From the NCBI GenBank assembly GCA_964524835.1, contig CAZGEG010000015.1, positions 50,632-114,631 on the forward strand: a stretch of 64,000 nucleotides of DNA. The letters are read 5' to 3'. The notes below the pieces were generated by a model, which made no database searches, was not told where the DNA came from, and saw only the letters and a program-made list of their open reading frames with translations. This DNA comes from JACRCG01 sp964524835. GTDB lineage: Bacteria; Desulfobacterota; Desulfuromonadia; Geobacterales; Pseudopelobacteraceae. Shown here piece after piece: positions 33,547 through 43,144 of this stretch. Each line of letters begins with the position of its first letter. Position 1 is the first letter of the stretch. The translations under genes and the position numbers were made by a program.

Positions 33547-35757
33547 GTGACTGAGGAAACCAACACAGACCCTAAAGAAACTGACGGTGAACTGTCCTTT
33601 GGCGTACGTGGACTGCATTGCGCTTCCTGCGTCAACACCCTTGAAAAGAAACTGCTCGAACACCCCGCTGTTACTACCGCCATCGTAAATCTTGCCGCTG
33701 AAACCGGCTTTATCCGCTTTGATCCGCACCAACTGGGTCCTGCCGGCATCTTCAGTATCGTCCATGCGGCAGGCTACACGCCGGTTGAACTGCAGCGAGC
33801 TGAAATTGTCCAGGACGATGACCTCCGTTCCCAACGAAACTGGTTCATTTTTTCCATGCTCGCCTCACTGCCGATCATGCTTACGATGGGGATGCACTCC
33901 AACCGTGCCGCAATGCAGCTCAGCCTGTTGCTGGCCACTGCAGTCCAGTTCTCTGCAGGGCTCGTATTCTACCGCGGCGCCTGGAGCGCCCTAAAAAACC
34001 GCAGCGCCAACATGGATGTGCTGGTAGCCCTCGGCACTTCGGCTGCATATTTTTATTCTCTTGCCGCTTACTTCGGGCTGCTTGGCCCACATCGCGACGT
34101 ATTTTTCGAAACATCGGCCATGCTGATAGCTTTTATAAGGCTCGGCAAATATCTTGAGGCACGCGCCCGCGGCAAGGCGAGTGAAGCACTCAAGAAGCTG
34201 CTCCATCTTCAGGCCGACAAGGCTTGCCTGGTTACCGAAAACGGCGAAAAGGAGGTGCCCGCCTCCATAATACGGGTTGGCGATGTCGTTCTGGTCCGTG
34301 CCGGGGATATCATTCCAGTCGATGGCGAAGTCCTTGAGGGGGGAGGTGCGGTTAACGAAAGCATGGTAACGGGCGAATCGCTGCCGGTGCTGAAAAAGCC
34401 GGGCGATTCCGTTTCCGGAGCCACCGTCAGCACCAATGGCGTCATGCGGATCCGCGCGACCCGGGTCGGCGAAGCCACCCTGCTGGCTCAGATCGTCAAG
34501 ATGGTGCGCGAGGCGCAGGGGGACAAGGCGCCGATCCAGAAGTTTGCCGATATCGTCTCGGCCTGGTTCGTACCGATCGTGATGCTGCTGGCGGCGGTCA
34601 CTTTTGCCGCCTGGTACCTCGTTCTTTCCAGCGACTTCCTGACCGCCTTCCGTTTTGCGATCGCCGTACTGGTGATCGCCTGCCCATGCGCCATGGGTCT
34701 GGCCACACCGACCGCCATCATGGTCGGGAGCGGCATTGCCCTTGGTCGCGGCATCCTGGTCAAGAGGGGTTCCGCCCTCGAAATAATTTCCCGGATGAAT
34801 GTTCTCCTGCTCGACAAGACCGGCACCCTGACCAGGGGAACGCCGGAAATGACCGACCTGGTACCGGCTGCGCGAAGTGTTGATCCTGTCAAGCTGCTCG
34901 AATGCCTGGCGGCTGCCGAAGCTTATTCGACCCATCCGTTGGCCCAGACGGCCATCGCGGCGGCGCGGGAAGCGGGGATCGAACCGGGACGGGCCGAGGA
35001 CTTTGAGGAGCGGGGCGGCTTCGGGATAACCTGCCGCTATGAAGGTTTCCAACTGGCGGTCGGCAACGAGCGTCTGATGGAGGAAATCGGTATCCCGCTG
35101 GCACCGCTGGCACATAAAGTGTCCGAATTGACAGCTGCCGGCAAGTCGCTGGTTTATGTCGCGGCCGGAAGTGCTCTGGTGGGAGTTGCAGCCTTCGCCG
35201 ACACCCTTAAGCCGGGCTCGGCCAGGGCAGTAGCCGAACTGCGACGGATGGGGATCACCACCTGCATGATTACCGGCGATCATGCCGATGTTGCCGCCAT
35301 TGTGGCGAAGCAGGCCGGAGTCGACACGTTTGAAGCCGAAGTAATGCCGGACCGCAAACGGGACGTGGTCAAAGAGTACCAGAGCCGCGGCATGACCGTC
35401 GGGATGGTGGGTGACGGCATCAATGACGCTCCCGCTCTTGCCCAGGCCCAGATCGGGATCGCCATCGGCGGAGGAACGGATGTTGCCAAGGAAACCGGCG
35501 ATATCGTCCTGATGCGGAGTGACCTGCTGGATGCGGTGCGGGCGATTGCAATCGGCCGTGCCACACTGTCCAAGATCAAGCAGAACCTGTTCTGGGCTCT
35601 CTTTTACAATATCCTCGGCATTCCGGTGGCTGCCGGACTGCTGTCAGGCTACGGCATAACCCTGAAACCGGAGTATGCCGGGCTGGCGATGGCCTTTTCA
35701 TCCGTATCGGTTGTACTCAATTCTCTTCTGTTGAAACGGATCGAAAAGTCGTTATGA
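33547..35757 (+). CDS. Cu+-type heavy-metal P-type ATPase
   Basis: A 736-residue P1B ATPase, probably exporting copper(I). One N-terminal HMA domain has the metal motif GLHCASCVNTLEKKL. The transmembrane metal-binding site is IACPCAMGLATPTA (CPC), typical of Cu/Ag transporters. The catalytic sequence follows: TGES in VTGESLPVLK, phosphorylation site DKTGTLTRG, TGDHADVAA, and MVGDGINDAPAL. It starts with GTG preceded by AGAGG. Last gene of the UPF0158-permease-ATPase run. No metallochaperone or CopY/CueR regulator is adjacent. Confidence 0.93.
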   Translation: MTEETNTDPKETDGELSFGVRGLHCASCVNTLEKKLLEHPAVTTAIVNLAAETGFIRFDPHQLGPAGIFSIVHAAGYTPVELQRAEIVQDDDLRSQRNWFIFSMLASLPIMLTMGMHSNRAAMQLSLLLATAVQFSAGLVFYRGAWSALKNRSANMDVLVALGTSAAYFYSLAAYFGLLGPHRDVFFETSAMLIAFIRLGKYLEARARGKASEALKKLLHLQADKACLVTENGEKEVPASIIRVGDVVLVRAGDIIPVDGEVLEGGGAVNESMVTGESLPVLKKPGDSVSGATVSTNGVMRIRATRVGEATLLAQIVKMVREAQGDKAPIQKFADIVSAWFVPIVMLLAAVTFAAWYLVLSSDFLTAFRFAIAVLVIACPCAMGLATPTAIMVGSGIALGRGILVKRGSALEIISRMNVLLLDKTGTLTRGTPEMTDLVPAARSVDPVKLLECLAAAEAYSTHPLAQTAIAAAREAGIEPGRAEDFEERGGFGITCRYEGFQLAVGNERLMEEIGIPLAPLAHKVSELTAAGKSLVYVAAGSALVGVAAFADTLKPGSARAVAELRRMGITTCMITGDHADVAAIVAKQAGVDTFEAEVMPDRKRDVVKEYQSRGMTVGMVGDGINDAPALAQAQIGIAIGGGTDVAKETGDIVLMRSDLLDAVRAIAIGRATLSKIKQNLFWALFYNILGIPVAAGLLSGYGITLKPEYAGLAMAFSSVSVVLNSLLLKRIEKSL

Positions 35758-35790
35758 TCGCGATAGCTTAATAATCAAGCGGGGGTATGA

Positions 35791-36690
35791 GTGCTTTTCC
35801 GTAAAATGTACCGCGGTCTCGGCATCTGCATTTCTGCGGCAGCAGTTGTCGGCCTCCTGACTGGAATAGCAGCTGCAGAAGAAAACAGCGGGGTCGTTCC
35901 TGAAGAATCTTCCGGCGTACCGGCAATCAACCAGGTCATTTCGTCAACTCAACCTGATCGAATCAACAGTGACTATGCCAAAGGGTACTTCACCGACACC
36001 GGCAGGATGCTGGAGTCACCAGCATCCTGGGACAGGGGCGATTGGCTGAGAGCCGGCCTGGTTATCGGAGCAACGGCAGGGCTCTATTTTACGGACGCCG
36101 ACATCAGGGACTTCGCACGGAAAAATCAAAGTTCGACCGGCGATAAAGTGTCCGCAGTCGGAAATTTTCTTGGAAACCCGTTCTATGCCGTGCCGCAGCT
36201 CGGACTGTTCTATCTGTACGGTCACCTGAACGATGACCCGAGAGCGCGGCGAGCTTCCCTGCTCGCCATGGAGAGCCTCGTTATCAGCGGCATCTTTACC
36301 GGGGCGGTCAAATTTGCGGCCCAGCGCCCCCGCCCCTCTACGGGGGAAACCGCCACCTCCTGGAACGGACCCAGCCTGAAAGAAAGAGATCCCTCCTTCC
36401 CTTCCAACCACACGACCGCTGCATTTTCTATCGCATCCGTTCTAGCCGGGGAGTACCGCGACAATGCCTATGTTCCGCCGATCGCGTACGGATTGGCCAC
36501 GCTTGTCGGGTTTTCAAGAGTTTACGACGACAAGCACTGGGCTTCTGACGCCTTCTTCGGCGCAGCGATCGGGTATGTTGTCGGAAAGGCTGTTGTCCGC
36601 TATCACACGCAACAGGGCGAGGCACCACTTTCATTTTTCCCAACCGCCAGTCGGCAGGGATTCGGCGTGTCGGCCGTATATCGTTTTTGA
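35791..36690 (+). CDS. PAP2-family phosphatase
   Basis: A 299-residue protein with a signal peptide (cleavage near GIAAAEENS). The PAP2 catalytic motifs are KFAAQRPRP (KxxxxxxRP-like), PSNHTTAAF (PSGH equivalent, here PSNH) and SRVYDDKHWASDAF (SRvyxxxHxxxD). Probably a periplasmic or membrane phosphatase acting on lipid phosphates such as undecaprenyl pyrophosphate. The C-terminus GFGVSAVYRF ends in an aromatic residue, as in outer-membrane beta barrels. GTG start; an internal ATG a few codons later is also possible. Confidence 0.85.
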   Translation: MLFRKMYRGLGICISAAAVVGLLTGIAAAEENSGVVPEESSGVPAINQVISSTQPDRINSDYAKGYFTDTGRMLESPASWDRGDWLRAGLVIGATAGLYFTDADIRDFARKNQSSTGDKVSAVGNFLGNPFYAVPQLGLFYLYGHLNDDPRARRASLLAMESLVISGIFTGAVKFAAQRPRPSTGETATSWNGPSLKERDPSFPSNHTTAAFSIASVLAGEYRDNAYVPPIAYGLATLVGFSRVYDDKHWASDAFFGAAIGYVVGKAVVRYHTQQGEAPLSFFPTASRQGFGVSAVYRF

Positions 36691-36818
36691 CAAGTTGCCC
36701 CTGCAATCGACCGTGAGGTCGTGAGTGATACGGGTATTTCAATTGAGGAAGCTTGCCAAGGCGCTATTATGTGGTAGACAAGTACCATCTTTGATTTCAG
36801 CTCGGGAAGGCTCTGCCC

Positions 36819-39140
36819 ATGGGTGCCCCAGCACTAACACAACCGCCCCTTAAATACATAAAGAATCTGCTGCTCATAGCGGCCTTCTTCCTTGTCTTCA
36901 TCAACACCAGCTCCTGTTTCCCTGCCCTGTCCGCCGCACCCACTCCCCCCGCGCCCATACCGCTGACCCCTGCCGAGCGCTCATGGCTGCAGCAGCACCC
37001 TGTCATCCGCCTGGCGCCCGACCCGGAATTCAGGCCGATAGAATTTTTCGACCGACAGGGACAGTACCAGGGAGTTGCAGCCGAAAACATCAGGATATTG
37101 GAAGCAAAACTGGGGGTGAAGTTCACCATCGTCAGAACAAGGAACTGGGATGAAGTGCTGGCAAAATTCAGGAACAACGAAATCGACCTGCTTGGCGCCA
37201 TTGTCGCAACCCCCGGCAGACTGCAATTCATGCGGATCAGCGAACCGCTCTTCCATGTGCCGGGCGCCATTATTGTCCGTAACAGCGTGGATATCGGACT
37301 GACCATTACCGACCTAAGAGGCAAGGGGATGAGGGTGGCGGTAGTTTCCAACTACACCGCCCATGACATTATCAAAAACATGTACCCCGACATTCAACTG
37401 GATGTTGTGCCGGACACCGCCACAGGGCTGAAAAAGGTTTCCTTCGGCCTTGTGGATGCATATATTGAAAATTTGGCAACTGCTACGCACTATATGCAGG
37501 AAATGGGAATCTCCAACATCCATGACGCCGGCACGACCCCCTTCGTCTACAACTGGGGGATTGGCATCAGAAAGGACTGGCCTGAACTTGAGGGGATACT
37601 GAACAAAGGCATAGCCGCAATCACCCAGGGAGAGCGGCAGGCGGCACTTAATCGCTGGCTTCCGGTTACGCCGGGCTGGCGGCCGGGAAAGATGTTTATC
37701 GGCACGGCGGTGGCAGCGGCAGTAATATTATCGTTTACTGCGATTGTGACCTGGAACAGGACGCTGGCCCGCAAGGTCGCCGAGCAGACCGCACGGCTCA
37801 GGAACGAGGTTGAGGAACGCAGGCGGGCAGAGGAAGAGGTTCGCTCCCTGAATGAAGAGCTTGAAGACCGGGTTAAAGAGAGAACAGCCGAACTGGAGCA
37901 GGAGATAGACGAGCGGAAAAAGGCGCAGGAGTCGCTGCTGGAGAGCGAATCGCATCTGAGGGTTGTGGCCGATTATGCCTCAAACTGGGAATACTGGCGA
38001 CTGCCGGATAATACCTTCTTGTACATGTCGCCGTCCGTTCAGGAGTTGACCGGATATTCCGCTGAAGAATTCAACTGCGACCGCGAGCTTATCTACAATG
38101 TCATCCATCACGAAGACCGCGAATTGTTCCGTCATCATACCCACTCGTTTGGACCGTCGGGACAGATACTGCCTATCGAGATGCGGATCCGGCACAAGAA
38201 CGGTGATCTGCGCTGGATCGGTCACGTGTGTCAGCAGGTCTTTTCGCCGGGCGGTCTCCCGTGGGGGTGGCGGGCCAGCAATCAGGACATCACCGAACGC
38301 AAACAGCTGGAACACGAACTCCTCGAACAGACGGAGAATCTTGAAGAGGAGGTGGCCAAGCGCGAGGTGGCACAAGATGAGCTTGAGCAATTGAACCGCT
38401 CGCTGGAGGAGCGCATCAACCAGGCGGTAGCCGATCTGAGGCACAAGGATCAGACCCTTATTCAGCAGGGACGCCTGGCGGCCATGGGCGAGATGATCAA
38501 CAACATCGCGCATCAATGGCGGCAGCCGCTCAACAATATCGGCCTGATCATCCAGAACCTGCAGTTTTCGTTCGTCGACAACTCCATATCGCAGGAAGAA
38601 CTGAGGCAGGAGATCGGCAAAGTGGTGGACATCATCATGCACATGTCGCATACCATCGACGATTTCCGCAACTTCTTCCGTGATGACAAGAGGAAAGGCT
38701 GCTTCGACGTCGGCGAAGCGGTCAGCCATGCTCTTGAGTTCGTCTCCGCCACACTGGCAAGTCATGATATTGCGATTGAACTTGAAGAGGATGAACGTGT
38801 TTCCGCGGTTGGATTCTTTAATGAGTATGCGCAGGTGCTGCTGAACATACTCTCCAATGCTCGTGAAACCTGCATCGAACGATGCGTCACCGCCCCGCGT
38901 ATCCAAATCCGCGTGACCAGCGAAAACGGGCGTTCGGTCGTCTATATCCGGGACAATTGCGGAGGGATTGCGGATGATGTAATGCCGAAGATTTTTGATC
39001 CCTATTTCACTACCCGTGCTCCGGACAGGGGGACCGGCATCGGTCTCTATATGTCCAAGGTGATAATTGAGCAGCACATGGGGGGGAGTCTTGTCGCCGG
39101 CAACAGCGAAGACGGGGCCGAGTTCCGGATCGAGGTATGA
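36819..39140 (+). CDS. Hybrid-free sensor histidine kinase with SBP, PAS and coiled coils
   Basis: A 773-residue membrane sensor kinase. The order is: signal helix (residues 15-35); a periplasmic solute-binding family 3 domain (about 50-285, including IRLAPDPEFRPIEFFDRQGQ); a membrane helix (MFIGTAVAAAVILSFTAIV); a long coiled coil (to about 375); a PAS domain (about 380-500, ending DITERKQ); a second coiled coil; and a HisKA dimerisation helix with NIAHQWRQPLNNIGL. The HATPase domain has N-box NILSNAREA-like and G-box GTGIGLYMSKVI. No response regulator gene is adjacent, so the partner is unknown. The ligand could be an amino acid or similar small solute. Confidence 0.9.
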   Translation: MGAPALTQPPLKYIKNLLLIAAFFLVFINTSSCFPALSAAPTPPAPIPLTPAERSWLQQHPVIRLAPDPEFRPIEFFDRQGQYQGVAAENIRILEAKLGVKFTIVRTRNWDEVLAKFRNNEIDLLGAIVATPGRLQFMRISEPLFHVPGAIIVRNSVDIGLTITDLRGKGMRVAVVSNYTAHDIIKNMYPDIQLDVVPDTATGLKKVSFGLVDAYIENLATATHYMQEMGISNIHDAGTTPFVYNWGIGIRKDWPELEGILNKGIAAITQGERQAALNRWLPVTPGWRPGKMFIGTAVAAAVILSFTAIVTWNRTLARKVAEQTARLRNEVEERRRAEEEVRSLNEELEDRVKERTAELEQEIDERKKAQESLLESESHLRVVADYASNWEYWRLPDNTFLYMSPSVQELTGYSAEEFNCDRELIYNVIHHEDRELFRHHTHSFGPSGQILPIEMRIRHKNGDLRWIGHVCQQVFSPGGLPWGWRASNQDITERKQLEHELLEQTENLEEEVAKREVAQDELEQLNRSLEERINQAVADLRHKDQTLIQQGRLAAMGEMINNIAHQWRQPLNNIGLIIQNLQFSFVDNSISQEELRQEIGKVVDIIMHMSHTIDDFRNFFRDDKRKGCFDVGEAVSHALEFVSATLASHDIAIELEEDERVSAVGFFNEYAQVLLNILSNARETCIERCVTAPRIQIRVTSENGRSVVYIRDNCGGIADDVMPKIFDPYFTTRAPDRGTGIGLYMSKVIIEQHMGGSLVAGNSEDGAEFRIEV

Positions 39141-39168
39141 CGACGGTATATTTTCCGGAAGATATATC

Positions 39169-39199
39169 ATTTGAGGCGGCCGTTCCGGCCGCCTCAAAT
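39169..39199. terminator. Perfect 13-bp stem-loop between convergent genes
   Basis: ATTTGAGGCGGCC pairs with GGCCGCCTCAAAT across a five-base loop. There is no long T run on either side, so the role as a terminator is inferred from the convergent position. Confidence 0.6.
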
Positions 39200-39225
39200 G
39201 TTCATCATTGGTTCCGAATCATAAT

Positions 39226-39678
39226 TCACCCCTCCGTCAGCACCCGCTCCTCATAAATTGCTTCGAGTCTGCGGCGATGACCCAGTTCGACATCAGCAAA
39301 ATTCATCAATACCTTTTGCAGCTTCGGATCGTCAGTCATGCCGGCGGCTGCTTTGTACAACTGGTAGGCGTTTTCCTCCGTTTTGAGGGCGGAAGCAAGA
39401 ATTTCGCTGTAGGTCAGATCAGCCCGGAAGGGGACATCGGACAGATACCTGGCGATGCTGGACTCCGGGAGGGTGCAGAGCTTGTGGCTCTCGGCCCTGT
39501 CTTCATCAATTTTTGTGAACACATCCTTATGAGTGGCCTCTTCCTGGGCCAGTTCCTCAAACATCTTTTTTGCTGCAATACTGGTGGAAAGTTCCGCCGC
39601 CCGCTTGTAGAGTTTATAGGCAGTGTCTTCACGTTCGATAGCAAACTTAACGACTTCATCAAGTGTAACGAATTTCAT
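39226..39678 (-). CDS. Ferritin-like (rubrerythrin-type) diiron protein
   Basis: A 150-residue four-helix bundle protein. Diiron ligands appear as E in REDTAYKLYKRAAE, ExxH in LAQEEATHKDVF, E in LKTEENAYQLY and ExxH-like in ADVELGHRRRLE. There is no rubredoxin domain. Such proteins store iron or reduce peroxide and are common near oxygen-defence genes. The next gene upstream is the bcp peroxiredoxin on the same strand, 78 bases away. Confidence 0.85.
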   Translation of the reverse strand: MKFVTLDEVVKFAIEREDTAYKLYKRAAELSTSIAAKKMFEELAQEEATHKDVFTKIDEDRAESHKLCTLPESSIARYLSDVPFRADLTYSEILASALKTEENAYQLYKAAAGMTDDPKLQKVLMNFADVELGHRRRLEAIYEERVLTEG

Positions 39679-39756
39679 GTTCGGTGTTCCTCCGGATCGT
39701 AAATTATATGCTACACGTTTCTTATTTGAAGAACTGATCGGAATCAGACACGTGAA

Positions 39757-40218
39757 TCATCCACGCAGATAAGCCAGTAGCTGGTCCGGGTGCTGCTCGG
39801 CTTTGGCAACTTTCGCCCAATGTTTTTTCACTATTCCGTCCGGACCGATAACGACCGTAGAACGGATCGTCCCGGTCGCTTTCCTGCCGCACATGACCTT
39901 CTCTCCATAAGCCTCGTATTCCTGCATCATGGTGCAATCCTTGTCACTCAGCAATATAAACGGCAGTCTGTAGTTGGTAATAAATTTACCGTGTGCAGCG
40001 ATGCTGTCCTTGCTGACTCCCAGAACCACAATCCCCCTTTCGGTCAGTTCCGTGTAGTTATCGCGGAATCCGCACGCTTCCTTGGTGCAACCGGGCGTGT
40101 TGTCCTTCGGATAAAAATAAATCACCACCGTTTTTCCGGCGTACTGTTTCAAGGAATGCTGAACGCCGTCACTCCCCTCCAGCGAGAAATCCGGAGCTTT
40201 TTTTCCCTCAAGTGCCAT
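39757..40218 (-). CDS. bcp: Peroxiredoxin, Bcp/PrxQ type
   Basis: A 153-residue thiol peroxidase. The PGCTKEACGFRD motif carries the peroxidatic Cys and, five residues later, the resolving Cys of the PrxQ group. Upstream APDFSLEGSDG and VIYFYPKDNTPGCTKEA are typical. GGGGAGGAG lies a few bases before the ATG at 40218, so I use this start rather than the longer frame. It faces away from the nap operon, sharing its regulatory region. Confidence 0.93.
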   Translation of the reverse strand: MALEGKKAPDFSLEGSDGVQHSLKQYAGKTVVIYFYPKDNTPGCTKEACGFRDNYTELTERGIVVLGVSKDSIAAHGKFITNYRLPFILLSDKDCTMMQEYEAYGEKVMCGRKATGTIRSTVVIGPDGIVKKHWAKVAKAEQHPDQLLAYLRG

Positions 40219-40339
40219 GACATCTCCTCCCCATAGCCTAACAAGACAATTTCGATCCAATTTACCACGTCGGCTTGAAACGTCAAGCGGAAAGTGACCC
40301 GCAGATCCTGTCGACAAGCCGGCAGACATTCAGGAAAAC

Positions 40340-40427
40340 GTATACGGTTAATAATTGACTTTCGTCAATTTTATTTGCGGTTGAAATGCTAAAACTGATT
40401 CCGCAAAACTTGTATACGGTTATTAAT
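40340..40427 (+). repeat. Direct repeat GTATACGGTTA flanking the FNR-type site
   Basis: GTATACGGTTA occurs at 40340-40350 (then ATAAT) and at 40412-40422 (then TTAAT), 72 bases apart in the same orientation, with the palindrome between. It may mark a second regulator site. Confidence 0.5.
40353..40370 (+). promoter_or_regulatory. FNR/CRP-superfamily binding site upstream of nap
   Basis: AATTGACTTTCGTCAATT is a perfect 7-bp palindrome around TTTC and fits TTGAC-N4-GTCAA. A TAAAAC hexamer about 22 bases after the centre (40390-40395), preceded by TGC, could be a -10 element, which would put this site near -41.5 as for class II activation. The regulator (FNR, DNR or HcpR type) is not encoded in the window. 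Confidence 0.6.
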
Positions 40428-40505
40428 GCTGCACCGCGCGTTGAACAACCTGGAAACAGTGATACTCTTGCATGTGCAGGTTGAATACATTTTCGAGGAG
40501 ATGAC

Positions 40506-40754
40506 ATGCCGGTCTCAGGAATTGTTATCCGCTGTCTTGATGGCTGCGCCGATGCCGTGGCGGGCCGTATCGCAGCGTTTGAAGGTGTTGAAGTGCATGG
40601 TGTGCTGCCTGACGGCCAGATAGTGGCCGTCGTCGAAGCCGATACCGTCCAGGGCGAGGTCGACACCGTGTCGCTGCTCCACGACGTGGAAGATGTCGTG
40701 ACCGTGCAGCTGGCCTACCATAATTTTGAAGACGTCTCATGCGGGCGGCCGTGA
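40506..40754 (+). CDS. napD: NapA maturation chaperone NapD
   Basis: An 82-residue cytosolic chaperone that binds the twin-arginine signal of NapA before export. The family pattern is present: VSGIVIRCLDGCADAVAGRI, then GVEVHGVLPDGQIVAVVEAD. The length fits NapD (80-90 residues). GAGGAG lies five bases before the ATG. It is the first gene of the nap operon, 42 bases before napA, and its presence confirms the downstream molybdoenzyme as a Tat-exported NapA. Confidence 0.9.
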   Translation: MPVSGIVIRCLDGCADAVAGRIAAFEGVEVHGVLPDGQIVAVVEADTVQGEVDTVSLLHDVEDVVTVQLAYHNFEDVSCGRP

Positions 40755-40796
40755 GGCTATTTTTTTCGTATCACGACGACACACCAGGAGGAAGAC

Positions 40797-43107
40797 ATGG
40801 GACTTTCCAGGCGGGATTTTCTGAAGGCCACCGCAGCAGCCGCGGCGTTCGCCGCTGCCGGCGCAGCCGTATTGAAGCCGAAGGCATCCGAGGCGGCGGA
40901 CGGCGGGATCAAATGGGGCAAGGCTCCCTGCCGCTTCTGCGGCACCGGGTGCGGTGTGCTGGTCGGAGTCAGGGATGGCAAGATTGTTGCTACCAAGGGC
41001 GACCCTCAGGCTCCGGTCAACAGGGGACTCAACTGCATCAAGGGGTATTTCCTTTCCAAGATCATGTACGGCAAGGACCGCCTGACCACGCCGCTGATCC
41101 GCAAAGGGAACTCAATGGTGGAAGCCTCCTGGGATGAGGCCATGAGCCTGATCGCGAGCAAGTTCAAAGAGGCCATTGAAAAGTATGGTCCTGATTCGGT
41201 TGCGATCTACGGCTCCGGCCAGTGGACCGTTTTCGAAGGATACGCAGCCAGCAAGCTCTTCAAGGGGGGAATCGGCACCAACAACATCGAACCGAATGCC
41301 CGGCTCTGCATGGCGTCGGCGGTCACCGGCTTTATGACGACCTTTGCGAGTGACGAACCGATGGGATGCTATGACGACCTGGACCTGGGCGACACCTATT
41401 TCCTGTGGGGCGCCAACATGGCCGAGTGCCATCCGGTCCTCTTCTCCCGGCTGATCGACAACCGCCTCAAGAACCCCAGGGTCAAGATCATCGATTTCGG
41501 CACCCGTCGGACCCGCACCTCCCAGATGGCGGACAAAGTACATCAAGTTCAACCCCCAGACCGATCTTGCGCTGCTCAATGCCATCGCCCACGTCATCGT
41601 CAAGGAAAAGCTCTACGATGAAACCTTCATCAAGAACCATGTCGTCTTCAAAAAAGGGAAGACCGGCATCGGGTACGGCCTGGAGGACAAGTTCAAGTTT
41701 GCCGATGATCCCAAACTGATAACATTTGACGAATACAAGGATTTCCTCAAGACCTACACCCCGGAATATGTCTCCAAGCTGTCCGGCGTGCCGGCTGCAA
41801 CCATCGTAGAAATGGCGCATCTCTATGCCGACAAGAGCCGCAAGGTCAACTCACTCTGGACGATGGGGTTCAACCAGCATACCCGCGGCACCTGGGTCAA
41901 CAATCTGGCCTACAATGTCCACCTCCTGACCGGCAAAATCTGCAGGCCGGGGGAAAACCCGATGTCGCTGACCGGCCAGCCTTCAGCCTGCGGTACGGCT
42001 CGTGAAGTCGGCACTTTTACCCATCGCCTGCCGGCCGACATGGTGGTTTCCAACCCTGCACACCGTGCCGCGGCCGAGAAGATCTGGGGAATTCCTGCCG
42101 GAACAATACCTGCCAAACCTACCTATAACGCCACCGAGATGTTCCGCGCCCTTGACCGGGGCGACATCAAGGTCGTCTGGACCCAGGTTACCAACCCCTT
42201 CCAGTCATTGCCGAACCTGAACCGCTACCGTAAAGGTGCCCGCAAGGGGGATGGACGCTTTGTGATCGTATCCGACATGTATCCTACCAAAAGCACCGAG
42301 GTTGCCGACGTGATACTCCCGTCAGCATGCTGGGTAGAGAAGGAGGGGGTCTTCGGCAACGCCGAGCGGCGTTCACAACAGTGGTTCAAACAGGTGGATC
42401 CGCCCGGTGAAGCCAGGAACGATCTGTGGCAGATCATTGATCTGGCAAAACGGCTGGGGCACGGGGGCCTCTTCCCCTACAAATATATAGAAAAGGAAAT
42501 ATGGGAAGAGTATCGCAAATTCGGTGAAGGGCACGGCAAGGACCTGGCCCCCTACGAAGCGTATACCAAGGCGCGCGGCCTGCGCTGGCCGGTCGTGAAC
42601 GGCAAGGAGACACTGTACCGCTACACCGAAGGGTATGATCCATACGTCAAGGCCGGCGAGGGGATCAACTTCTACAAAAACGAGAAAGACGGCGGAAGAG
42701 CGGTGATCTGGGCCCGCCCCTATGAGCCGGCCCCGGAAGTCCCTGACAGGAGCTATCCCTTCTGGCTCTGCACCGGTCGCGTGCTGGAACACTGGCACAC
42801 CGGCACCATGACCGGCCGGGTCCCCGAACTCAAACGGGCGTATCCGGCCGCGGTCTGCGAGATGCATCCCGACGATGCAAAAAAACTCGGCATCAAGAAC
42901 CACCAGAAGGTCATGATCAGCTCCCGGCGCGGCACGATCACCCTGCCGGTAGATCTGGACGGGAGGGGCAAGGCAGAAAAAGGCAATATTTTTGTAGCAT
43001 TCTTCGATGAAACCAAGCTTATTAACGAACTGTGCATTGATGCCTATTGCCCGATTTCAGCGCAACCGGATTTCAAAAAATGCGCGGTCAAAATTGAAAA
43101 AGCATAG
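40797..43107 (+). pseudogene. napA: Periplasmic nitrate reductase NapA, interrupted by a one-base frameshift
   Basis: Without the shift this would be a 769-residue Mo-bis-MGD nitrate reductase. The Tat signal SRRDFLKATAA is followed by the 4Fe-4S motif CRFCGTGCGV...GLNC and the molybdenum-ligand Cys in NARLCMASAVTGF, the NapA version of this region. The first open part ends at 41621. The correct reading moves by +1 at the GACAAAGTAC stretch (an extra A at 41535-41537): DK is followed by YIKFNPQTDLALLNAIAHVI in the other frame, and continues to 43107. The rest of NapA is intact (EVGTFTHRLPADMVVSNPAH, ILPSACWVEKEGVFGNAERR). AGGAGGAAG precedes the ATG. A real mutation, a polymorphism or a sequencing error cannot be told apart here. 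Confidence 0.9.
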
Positions 43108-43144
43108 CGCGATGGACCACAATGTAAATTCCCGGAGGTTTCCC

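Noticed and set aside
41535..41621. Programmed +1 frameshifting in napA
   Set aside because: The site GACAAAGTAC has no slippery pattern of a known +1 shift, no downstream pseudoknot is evident, and NapA of other bacteria is made without recoding.
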